Assembly (NCBI GenBank): GCA_003952965.2
Contig: CM025851.1
Coordinates: 1,473,649-1,537,648, forward strand
Direction of reading: 5' to 3'
Source of the DNA: Morella rubra
Lineage: Eukaryota; Streptophyta; Magnoliopsida; Fagales; Myricaceae
Length of the DNA: 64,000 nt
Below, piece after piece: positions 11,210 to 21,351 of this stretch (within the stretch, counting starts at the first letter, position 1; each line of letters starts with the position of its first letter). The position numbers were made by a program, and so were the translations under genes. The notes below the pieces were generated by a model. The model made no database searches. It worked only from the letters and a program-made list of their open reading frames with translations, and was not told where the DNA came from.

Positions 11210-13081
11210 ATGGCTATGTCTTTCACTGGCACCCAACAGAAGTGCAAGGTTTGCGAGAAGACAGTTTATCAGGTGGAGCAGCTATCAGCTGATGGGGTTG
11301 TTTACCATAAGTCTTGCTTCAAGTGTTCCCACTGCAAAGGAACGCTAAAGGTATATATCCATCATCTTTCGCGGCTCATTTTTCCCCTTCTTGTTGATAT
11401 TGCAATATAGCGATTATGCTTCGTTTCTTAAAATTGGTGGGAAGTGAGATGAATACATCGTCCTTGTCTCCCCTCCTGTTATGTTTTTGGTGCAATGTAG
11501 AACAATTATAAAGGCCATTCTGTAACAATTATATGGTTCATATTGTAGCCTAGCAAAAACTATAAAATTCAGGAACTTCTGGGTTTGTGGATCAAATTCT
11601 GTCTGGCCCATTAATGAGTAGGAGTTTTATATTTTCAGCTCAGCAACTATTCCTCGATGGAAGGTGTTCTCTACTGTAAGCCTCACTTTGAGCAACTTTT
11701 CAAGGAGACCGGTAGTTTCAACAAGAGTTTTCAGTCGCGTATGTCTTTCCCTTCAACGGATGAAGTTCTATATTTGATTTCTGTTGAAAGCTTCTTTTCT
11801 AGCTATTTAATTTGCAATGAATTTCATTTTGAACAGCTGCAAAGTCAGCTGACAAGTTAACTCCAGAGCTGGTAAATTTTCCCTAGTGCCCTACATGTAG
11901 TCATGATTTGATTATGAGTGGACAGATTCATTGTAAGGACCCTAATGTGTTACTGGCTGTTGTTACTGATTCTCAAAAGCTTGAGTTGATTTCAGACTAA
12001 GTCACCTAGCAAAGCTGCTTTGATGTTCTCTGGGACACAAGAAAAATGTGCTACTTGTGGTAAAACTGCTTATCCACTGGAGAAGGTAAAAATTCTAAGC
12101 TCTTACTAGTAAACTTCTTGTGATTTTCTACATGAAGTTGCTTAGAAATTCTATACAGTTGCAGATTTTCAGTGCTTTCCTTTTCCACCACTTATTTGTT
12201 CCTCTTTTCCTGGTCCAACCCTGCCGGTTAGGTGTTTGAGATGCACTTTTTCAGAGTTATTTCTGCATGTGCAATGCCTTGTGCCAACTGTAGAGGTCAT
12301 AACCAGGTCATCCGTAATAGTTATACGTAAAAGTTTAGTTCTGAAGAAAAGCAACTTCATATGTACGGTGGACATATATCAAATTTGTTAAGTGAAGTAA
12401 GAAAATGAGATTGCATTTGGTGTTTGGGAGGATGTGGAAGAACAAACATAACATAACAAAGCAAAATAGGAGCCAAGCTTGTTGTTGATCTGGAGACAGG
12501 CTTGACTTGGCCGAGATTCTTTGGCAAGGAGTGAAGCCTTTCCCTCTAATCATAATTTTTAAAAGCCAATGACAGGGAAATACAAATAAGAGAAAATGAT
12601 CTGGGCCCTGGGGTTTTTATCCATAGAACTTGGAGTACTTGAAATATTTTTCTCTTGAGGTCTGGTCTGCAAAGCAAGTGCCCAGCGAATATATTTTGGC
12701 TGTACATGCATGAAATTATGGAGGTAGAGCATACAATAAAATTGCATCCTGATCTAGGCAATATGAATGCTCTTATAGATGACAGTTTTCTGTTATGGTT
12801 GGATTTGATCCTAATTGACATGTATGATAAGGAGGATTAATACGTGTTTTGCTTTGACCTAAAATTTGCAGGTGACAGTGGAGAGCCAGGCCTATCATAA
12901 GTCATGTTTCAAGTGCTCTCATGGTGGTTGTGCCATAAGCCCATCCAATTATGCAGCACTCGAGGGCATTTTGTATTGCAAACACCACTTCTCCCAGCTT
13001 TTCAAGGAGAAAGGAAGCTACAACCATCTTATCAAGTCTGCATCAATGAAACGTGCAGCAGCCTCCGTTCCACAGGATTAA
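11210..13081 (+). CDS. WLIM2: LIM-domain protein WLIM2 (actin-bundling, two LIM domains)
   Basis: Five exons (11210-11350, 11639-11738, 11837-11871, 11996-12085, 12872-13081) join in frame to 191 residues, the usual plant LIM protein length. LIM1 spans about residues 12-63 (CKVC...YHKSCFKC...YCKPHF). LIM2 spans about 110-162 (CATC...YHKSCFKCSHGGC...YCKHHF). Each has the full set of zinc-binding Cys/His. The linker carries KSADKLTPE and the tail ends in a Lys/Ala-rich stretch, both typical of WLIM2 rather than WLIM1 or pollen PLIM2. Known role: binding and bundling actin filaments in vegetative cells, with a nuclear pool linked to transcription. The start ATG is followed closely by the conserved SFTGTQQKC. 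Exon borders fall at the positions conserved in plant LIM genes. Confidence 0.95.
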
Positions 13082-13944
13082 ACTGTCTTTAATTATGGTT
13101 TGTTTTCATGGCCTCCATTTTGTTTCCAGTGTGTTTCTTCTCATCCCTAATATCATTGGTGGAGAACTGGCAAAAAACTTGGTCCTCTGCTCACTTTTTG
13201 CTCGTTAATGTGGGCACATCGTTGTGGTTGCTTGATGTAAGGGATGCCAATCCCGCTCTTGTAAATGACTTACAAGACGTCGTTTGCAGAACTTCATAAG
13301 CTTTAACGTTTCTTCTGTTTTCGATTGTTATGAAGAATGTGGCGTGAGAAAAAATTTCATCTGTTGTCTGTCGTCAGTTTCTTGTTTTTCCTAATTGACT
13401 TGTTAGGATTTCTTGAATATCTTTCGCGAGAAGTTAAGAAAAATAAGTAGAGAAAAAATGGACTTCACGAAATATATTCCATTTCGAAGGTTGGAAAATC
13501 AGAAAATATTCCCTTGTTTCATCAAATCAAATGGATAGAATCGGAGGCATTTTCATTTTCGCCCCCGTTTATTACACGTTTGTCCAGCTAACTACTCAAA
13601 CTTTTTTTTTGTCCAAGCAGCTAACTACTTAACTAACTAACCAAATTCTAACAATTCTATTGACTCGGCCACTCTACGCGCCCAGCCCACTATTTACGCA
13701 GCTTTGTAAGAAGCTTCCATAAGCTTCTGGATTCTTCTTGCTTACTTCTCATCCAACGCTTCAAATCCCTCCAGTTGGCAACATCCTAACCACCGTTCGT
13801 TTGCCTAACCCCTAACATCCGATATTCACGAACGTTCCATTACTCTTCGCAGCTTCCTTTCCTTCTACTTTCATCTCGCCTCTTCCTCTCTCTAGCTCGT
13901 TCCTTCAGCATCTCTTCTAGCTCGCCTCTTCCAACACAACCTTA
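13082..13944. other. Intergenic: WLIM2 3' UTR and AT-rich spacer
   Basis: The first 250-300 bases are probably WLIM2 3' UTR. The remainder leads into a pyrimidine-rich stretch (about 13840-13930) that may be the old leader of the PCNA-like pseudogene. No other feature was recognised. Confidence 0.4.
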
Positions 13945-14717
13945 GCTCACAAACTTCCCTTAACGACTTATGAGCCTATTTTCCAGCTGGTGTTACACAG
14001 CTTCGAGCATTACCTGCGACCGGAACCTCGCGATGGGAATGAATCTTAACAACATAGCCAAGATGCTCGACGAAATCCTCACCATTAAGGCCGATGACAG
14101 CGACGACAATGTCATCTTCATGTTCGAGAACCCAGTAAAAACCCACTCTCTTTCTTCATTTTCAAGAATTGTTTGGTAATTCTATTTGTCATCATGTCAT
14201 TCTTAATACACGAGCACTTCTTTTAAACTTTGAAAATCACATTTTACGGCCGGTTAAAATTTGAATGCATAATTTAGTGAATTTAAAACTTTATCGTTGG
14301 TTCTTGGGTGAAAAGTGGCCCGATCATAGTAGTATTTGATTTACCTACTTCTTGATTCAAAGACTGAAGCTTGGGATGCTATCGGCTGAGTTTGCAAGGA
14401 CCTTAGCTTTATGCTTAGGTTTATTGTCCTGAGGTTTATCAAAGGTGTTGCCTTTGCGAATGAGTTGAATGAGTTCATGTATCTCAGATCATAGTTTTAT
14501 GTTCATCAGCTACAATTGTAGAGATGAAGGAGCCGGTCATACTGACCTTTTGTCTGGATACATGAACTCATTAAACTTATTCGCAGAGGCAACTCTTTTG
14601 ATAAAGCAAGTGACAATAAGCATTTATTCAGATCTGCCTGCGGCAATTGAGTACAAAGAAGCAGATATGGGTCACATAAGGTTTTACATGGCTCCCAAAA
14701 TTGAAGAATTGGCTTGA
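13945..14717 (+). pseudogene. Decayed PCNA (sliding clamp) gene copy
   Basis: Three stretches match plant PCNA in order. The first (about 13980-14129) reads FEHY, then after a frameshift [13 protein letters not shown]..., TIKADD and FMFENP. A middle remnant (about 14375-14395) resembles the SSEFAR region. The last (14548-14717) reads YMNSL...EATLL...[26 protein letters not shown]. Lesions: the N-terminus is absent, two bases are lost between FEHY and CDRN, a short internal loop is missing after AKML, and most of the middle domain is gone. A donor-like GTAAAA follows FENP, so the copy seems to retain an intron and is a degraded gene duplicate rather than a retrocopy. Functional PCNA is the replication clamp of about 265 residues; this copy cannot encode it. 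Confidence 0.85.
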
Positions 14718-15704
14718 AAGATTTCTTGAAATCTAGAGGATCATCAAGTTCGTATGTTGCACTGAGCATGCTGACACCGCGATGAGTTAGGTTTTGGCAT
14801 TTTGGGTCATTTTAGTTTTCGTTACTTTTGAACTAAGAAACAGCATGCATGTTGAAGTTTGGCTTCTTTGAGACACTGGTATTTGGAGGATTATGACTTC
14901 TTTTTTCTATTGATATTTGGGTATTATGAATTTTTTTTTCTTTAATGGAAACGCGATTTAATAGCAGTTTTATACATATACCCAGAGTGAGAATAGTACA
15001 GCAATTTGAAAAGCAATTAATCTGACATTGAATGGTTGGTGCTGGTCCAGCCAGGGAATCAATTTGCAGCGTTATCCTCTACTCCCAAGAGCTCTATATT
15101 TACATTCGAAAATCTACAAGCCCGTGTCCGTTCCCCCCCAAAACAAAAGAGACCGAAAGAAGATACTAATTTTTCCCACTTGAAAGAAATACCTAAGATT
15201 TCTGGCAACGTGGCTATTTCTCTAGTAACAGCATACAACTTTCTCAGCAAATATGATAACCTCGCGTGTAATTGGAAGTAATTCCTTTAAAGCAGAAATG
15301 AGCAGGCACAGAATGCCAATTATGAATGTTTTTCATTAATTAATCAATATAACGAATGTTAATAACATAGTAATTGTGTGGAGACCCAATTCTACAACCC
15401 TTTCCAGAAAGAATAAAAGAAGAGTAAAAGAAGACATTCTTCCAAAACCCCAAGCTGGGAATAATAGAGGCATATAAGTTGCTTATTGAACTTTTTCTAC
15501 TTTTTGGCTAATCCTGAGTTGTCGCTGATACAAGTGGAAGCCAACTTCTGAGGCTTCTGGGCAAAAAATATAATTCAGAGGGCAAAATCTAATGTAACAA
15601 CTGTTAGCATGCGGCCCAAATTCCCCCTCGACGTACGTTGATGCTGTACTTGCTTTTGAAAATCAAAATATCTGAAACTGCTCTTACAATCTGCAAGAAT
15701 CATG
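14718..15704. other. Intergenic: no gene recognised
   Basis: The stretch lies between the PCNA remnant and the stop codon of the translocator gene. Short open frames at 15036-15281 have no recognisable family. The part nearest 15704 is probably 3' UTR of the minus-strand translocator. Confidence 0.4.
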
Positions 15705-18132
15705 TCATTTGCTTCGTTTCTTGGCTTCACTGTAGAGTATAACTCCGAACACTGTGAGTGCATAACCGAGCATTCCCGTAACCGAGACGGGATTTCTAAA
15801 TATTAAAATTGAAACCACCACGGCCACCGCCCCTTTTGCATTTCCGAGTACCTGAGAGAACCAAGAACTCTTTGTTTACAAAGCTCAAACTTCTGAAAAG
15901 ATTTCGGCAGGGAAAAGAAAAAGAGCAAGAAATTTTGCATTGCATCGATCCTTTCAAACAAAAACAGGCAGGGCAGCTGGATTGTATAAGGAAGATCAAA
16001 CAAAGCATATGACACATGGCTATTAGGAAAAAACATACCGCTCAACTTTTTATTTTTATCAGAGGCCAAAAACATCCATTCAGAGGATTATGTGTACCAC
16101 AAAGCTATCCAACAAGACACCTAGAAAGTATGTTGAAGCATTGTCCGCTCACTTATAATGGCTACAGTGACATTGTTCTTCCCATCTTCTCCATGCCTAG
16201 TGCTCCACACATATTATCCCAATCATCCATTTCATAACTCTGTTTTAACTACACTCTTTCAGAAATCCAAATCCAATGCTTTAAACAAATGGCCGCAAGT
16301 GAGTTACCAAGGGGCATCAACACAAAATACAACTGCTTATCTTCAACTATTCCCTCCCACCATTACCACCATAAGTAGAAACATGAGCTGATCCAGTAGA
16401 GTATCACATGCATTTGAAACGTCCCACCAATTTACGAGCATATTGAGCATTGCAATTTTCAAGGCATTTATTGGACATTAAGCAGTTCATTTTGGTCATT
16501 AGCAAGTAAAGATCACTCCTGATATTCATACTTCTCTAGGCAACGACAATGTAGATCTATTGGAACTCAAAGAAGAGAGCACACAGAAGTAACTAACAGC
16601 AACCATTGAATATGCAGGATAATGAACGCAATCATTCTTGGTCAAGAAATCATACCTGAAGAGTGAGAGCACTGGTGTGTTTGGTGACCAAAAAGTTGGT
16701 CAAGTTTACAAAATATGCCAGCGACGAATTGAATAATAAATACCAGACGATCTTAACATCCTTTCTTGCAAGAGCAACAGTGATGCCAAGCACATTTTCT
16801 TCCATAAGAAGTGTTGCCGGTAGCAGAAACACAACAGCTATTGGAGCCATGTATAGAAGGAGGTTCATCGAATTCAGCTTCTCCCTAGAATAATATCCCA
16901 GCCCCTTAGTTTTAAATAAACCACAAACAGAACAAAGAACTTATGACATAGACTACAGTCTCAACAAAATAAATACATTAGAGTTCCTTACCCTTCGGAA
17001 GACAGCAAAATCCCTTGTAGTACTGATTTGAGAGCCCTAGCAGCTGTAGCAGCAATACAAATTATGAATCCAAACAGATGGAAACTCGGTTCACCCTGGG
17101 GCCACGGGAATAAGAAAGACAATGATGATCAGAAGAGATATGATTTATTCGAATGATGTCACTTAAAATAATTACAGCTCAATTGATGGTGGAAGCAGTA
17201 ACCCTCAGTCTTCAAAACAAAACCCCTTATGATTCAACCAACCAAATATAGATCTTCCAAAAAAATACAGCTAAAGATCTTTACGGTTCTTCAATCAAAT
17301 GGTGCACGCAAGTAAATACAAACTTCACATAAAAATTAAAGAAACATGCCATATTTCGCGCAGCCAACCAAACATTCAATCTTACATAGTAGCCCCAATA
17401 AGCTGATATTCAGCAAAAAAAAAAAAAAAAGCCCCAAGAAGGTGATAGTCAAAAGTGACAAATTTAGACTTTGACTGATTTTTCCTAGATCTTCTAGGTT
17501 CCAGCAGAAAACGCTGGACTAATTGCTTATAACATTCCTCTCCCACCCATCTTCACGATTTGCGCTATCTCCTAATAGAAATGACCAAATTGCAAAGTAT
17601 AAGCAGCTCAAGTCCAATTGCAAAACAAAAGCCCAAGTCCACAATTCAAACTGATCAATTGGCACAAAATCGAAAAAACAAAAAAACATACCCCGCTTGC
17701 GATGACGACCCCAGTGACAACAGGAATGAGGGTCACATAGGTAAGCCAAGCCTCCCTCTTCAAGGTCATGAGGTAGGCAAAAATCGCGGTGAAGAACGGC
17801 GTTGTGGCCCCAATAGCCTGGTTGAAGGAAACAGGCAGGAAGCGGAGGGAGACGTTGCCGAACACGACCGAGACGCAGAAGACGAGGCTGAGGGCGGAGA
17901 TCTTGAAAAACTGGACCCGGGACCGAATTGTCTGCATGGGGACCATCTTCATCCACGCGATGGCTATGTAGCTGAGCAAAGAGCAAGCGGTCATGTGGCA
18001 CATGGTGAGGAAGATCGGGTACTTGAAGCCGTAGTTGCTGAGCAAGTACTTGTTCAGCAAGAGCACCCCAATGTTGGAGGAGTACCAGGAGGCCACGAGC
18101 CCGATCGTGAAAAATCGGCTTGTCCCCTTCAT
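15705..18132 (-). CDS. Nucleotide-sugar / triose-phosphate translocator family (NST-KT clade) membrane protein
   Basis: Four exons (17692-18132, 16992-17095, 16656-16884, 15705-15851) join in frame to 306 residues. The product is a multi-spanning membrane protein of the TPT/DMT fold with about ten helices. It opens [21 protein letters not shown] and carries the family [16 protein letters not shown] segment. It has no transit peptide, which separates it from plastid TPT/PPT/GPT and fits the Golgi/ER group exemplified by Arabidopsis At3g11320 and At5g05820. The C-terminus ends KKRSK, a dilysine-like tail seen in this group. Members move UDP-sugars or related substrates against UMP across the Golgi membrane; the exact substrate cannot be read from sequence. 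The start ATG is conserved in position ([13 protein letters not shown]). Total length equals the family norm. Confidence 0.9.
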
Positions 18133-18545
18133 TTGCGGAGGTGGGTCTCGATCGGACGGCTGATACGAGATGAGATTTTCTCAACAACGAAACAGGAAAA
18201 AAAATAACCCAAACAACAGAAAATATTCAGGTGAGTTGGGATGTACTATCACAAGAACATGAATACAGATCTGTAAGGGTTTGAGCGCCAGGAGATCTGG
18301 GCATTGGCGAATTCAGAAGATTAGAGAGACACGCAATTCTATTACAGAGACAAAACGGGTGGGCTTCCATGGATCTGAAGAGAAATTGAGTTTCATTTCA
18401 TTTGTCAAAGAGACATGAGAGAAAGAGATAGAAAGGTACAGAAAGAGAATCGCGCCTGCCTTGAATTCAAGAAGTGGGCGTCGAGTTTTGAGGACGACCG
18501 ACGAGGAATTATGCCTCTGCAAATGGGGGAAAAATATAGACCGAC

Positions 18546-18575
18546 TGAGAGAGAGAGGGAGAGAGAGAGAGAGAG
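18546..18575. repeat. (GA)n microsatellite in the translocator 5' leader region
   Basis: About 30 bases of almost pure GA dinucleotide lie some 415 bases upstream of the translocator ATG. On the sense (minus) strand this is a CT tract, as often found in plant core promoters and leaders. Confidence 0.85.
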
Positions 18576-18650
18576 TTTTAAAGCCAGAAGAGGTAAACGC
18601 GTCTGATCAGGCTTCGTTCGTTTCTTTTTCCCTCTTTATTTATTACTGAG

Positions 18651-18959
18651 GGTGCGTTCGACTACCAAAATATCATTATCATAAAAATTTCTCTTTTCTT
18701 ACTGTCTCATCGTCTCTCGTAAGTCGTAAATTCTTTTACATTTTTATTTTATTTTCTTATTTTTTCACTCATTTTTATATTTAAAATTTTAACCAACCTA
18801 TCATAATATTTATCAAACTAAAATTTTAACATCATCATTATTTTTTTATTTTTTTACTAATTTTTTTATTCTCTTTTTTCACAATTTTTATCAATTTCTA
18901 AAATTTTAATTTAAAATTTTACTCTCAACTACTATGTAATATTTTGACACTCAAAACCG
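18651..18959. mobile_element. Possible hAT-like MITE
   Basis: The left end GGTGCGTTCGACTACCAAAA resembles the terminal repeats of plant hAT-type MITEs. The right end near 18940-18959 is an imperfect inverted match (ATATTTTG...CTCAAAACC). The interior is non-coding and very AT-rich, and about 310 bp suits a MITE. The terminal match is poor and no target duplication was confirmed. Confidence 0.3.
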
Positions 18960-20818
18960 TTGAAGCATTTATTTACTTTCTACTTGTAATTTTATTAATT
19001 AGTTTGTATTTCCCGTTTTACCCTTTTCCTGTATTTTTTGGATTTCTAATTTGTGATTTGTTGTCACCCGGACAGGTTTGAAGGAAGTAAAGTGGGATTT
19101 TATTACTCCTTTGTGCGTAATTAGTTTTTTTTTTTTTAAAGAATTTTATTTTGACCCGACAAGACTACTTCCATGATTAGAGGATAAATACTATTGAGAA
19201 AGTAAACTTTTTTCTTTAAAAAAAGTTCATATTCCAATTGGAATCACTTTTTTTTTTTTCCTTTCCAAATTTGTCCCATTCTCGTGCATGCTACACGAGG
19301 AGATTTTTTTATCTGAACTGATTTATTTCTATTTCCCCCCGGGCGGGGGGGGAGGGGATTGTCACTTAAAACAAAGGCAGTGTGACCTTTCAAAGGGCAA
19401 CCTGGCCTAAAATCCACATCCCCACTGACCCACGACGATTGGTTCTAATTAAACCTGAATTTTCCAATGGAATATACTAAGAAGAAAAAAAGAATAAGTT
19501 AAAACAATAAAAATTGCAATTCATTATTTGTCGTGGTCCATGACCAAATGACCATTACGAGACACGTTCTCGTTGACTTTAGGTACCGGGAGAAGAGAAG
19601 ATTAAGTGTATTTCTATGACTTAGACTGTAATCAACGGAGAATACTCGAAGTGCTTAGAAACTTAAAACGTAGAAGAGTTAGGCAAACGCCGGTCCAGAT
19701 GCCGCCCTATATTTCATACGAGACCGCGTGAAATCTGGCGTAGCCTGGCCCCATGTGGTATTTCTATATGTGAGTAGTGTACTGAGTCACCGAACGAAGG
19801 AGCAGCCCTTGACGAAGTCCACGCTCGTCGGCACAAGTAGCCAGATGGCTGTTCTGATGGAAAGCCCATATTTACACCTCTGAACTAAATTACTGCCACT
19901 GTTAGCTTAAAAGTTTTTCTAGTTTAATAGTTAAATTTAGATTAAAATCTTATGCAATTTTTTTTTTTTAATTGTATAATGTAATCTGTAAAGATTTAGA
20001 CACAATCAATAGACTTCACATTATTTAACATTGTCTATGTAAAATTTTAGATAGTAAGAATTATACAATGTAATTCACTGATTGTGTCTATTTCTCAAAT
20101 TGTACCATAAAATTCGAAAAGAAACTATAAAAAATGTTAATCTACTAAATTTATACCAATCATAAATGCCATATTAATAAGAATCAAAAACTGTTTAAAA
20201 TTGCACTAACAAGCAGACCTAGATCCTTTATAATTTTTTCTAGTACTTAAAATCTCGCAAAACAATAAAGAGTTTTTTTTTTTTATAAGAACAAGAAGAG
20301 AACTTCTTTATTGATACCGTGGTCCGTAGTGACGTGAGACAGTTTTTTTTAAGTGTTTAATTAGGTTTATTTATTGATCAATATTAAATATTAAGGGTCT
20401 AAATTTATTAATTAAGTAAGTAAAATTAATATTTAATTGAATGATGTTATCCCGGAGATTTTGTCCTTTTACAATCCCCTTTAGTAAGTAACCAAAAGAA
20501 GTAAAAGAAACAATTTATGGAGTTAGATTCGACGTGTTTTCAATACTTGCAAAACCAGCATGATTCTTCAGTCTCTGGCCTTTTCAGTAAAAGCCATTAT
20601 TCATTGACGTGGCGTGGGGTGGCATGTCATGGGGTTGGAGTTAGATAGAACTGTTGCTTTCATAATAAAAAGGTCGATTTTGTAACATACACGGCATTTG
20701 GGCCCAAAAGCCGAAGAACCCAAATCTCGTTCAATGAAAAGTGTGCTTAGATCCTAAAACTGAGGAGTTTAACCAGGGACCAATCTTGGCAGGATTTTGA
20801 GAAAAGGGAGAGGGAGGA

Positions 20819-21351
20819 TTATTCTTTCGTTAAAATAAAATAGGAAATTGGAATGCGTATTAAAACCCAAACCTTCATGTATTCTGGCAATGCATAAGAC
20901 AGCGGGGCAGTTTGACCATCGGATACTCTGGCAACAGCTTCGCTTCCCCTTGATCCATCCGAAGCAACCGATCCAAATCCTTTGTTTCTGCAGCTTGTGA
21001 AGGACGATAAGTTTGTCCCGGAGAGCCCCAGAGAATCAGAAAATAGCTTAACCCTTTGCTTTGCTCCACCTGAAAAATCCCCAATCAGAGGTATAAATGT
21101 TCCTCGCCACGAGGATTAATTATTTCTCGATGTTCAGTCAAAACAAATGCAGGAAAACAAGACCATTTAGCTCAACCCTCAACGAAGAGAATAATAAAGA
21201 AAGAAAACAAAAGGGTCTACTACTTCGTGCCATCTTTTTGGATTTTTGTTTGTTTTGTGGTTTATTGGGTCTCTAAGAGAGAGAGAGAGAGAGAGAGCAT
21301 ACCATTGAAGGATACGAGTGTTGCCGATGCATTTAAGGCAATCTGTGCCAT
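20819..21351 (-). CDS. Short two-exon gene: likely plastid transit peptide plus N-terminal fragment, 3' part missing
   Basis: Exon 1 (21303-21351, ATG at 21351) encodes MAQIALNASATLVSFN. It splices at G|GTATGC to an acceptor TTTTTCAG at 21070. Exon 2 (20819-21069) keeps a coding-like frame rich in Ser, Gly, Arg and Ala and poor in acidic residues (SLGLSGTNLSSF, SVASDGSRGSEAVARVSDG, LSYALPEYMK). This composition and the N-terminal Met-Ala are those of a chloroplast transit peptide. After ...EYMK the frame meets AAG|GTTTGG, possibly an exon end. Read through, it adds 17 hydrophobic residues and stops at 20819, giving 99 residues. No following exon was found down to 18.2 kb. I do not recognise the family. 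It may be a truncated gene remnant, a genuine small protein, or an alternative short isoform. The intron holds a (GA)n tract. Confidence 0.5.
21276..21298. repeat. (GA)n microsatellite
   Basis: About 23 bases of pure GA lie immediately inside the intron of the short plastid-targeted gene, next to its donor site. Confidence 0.85.

Larger units (their letters stand above)
18133..20818. other. Long AT-rich intergenic region
   Basis: The first ~450 bases are the translocator 5' leader and promoter side, with a (GA)n tract at 18546-18575. From 18650 to 20300 the DNA is strongly AT-rich with many T-runs. It includes a possible MITE (separate entry) and a weak inverted repeat at about 19950-20110. 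No coding frame or RNA gene was recognised. Confidence 0.5.
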
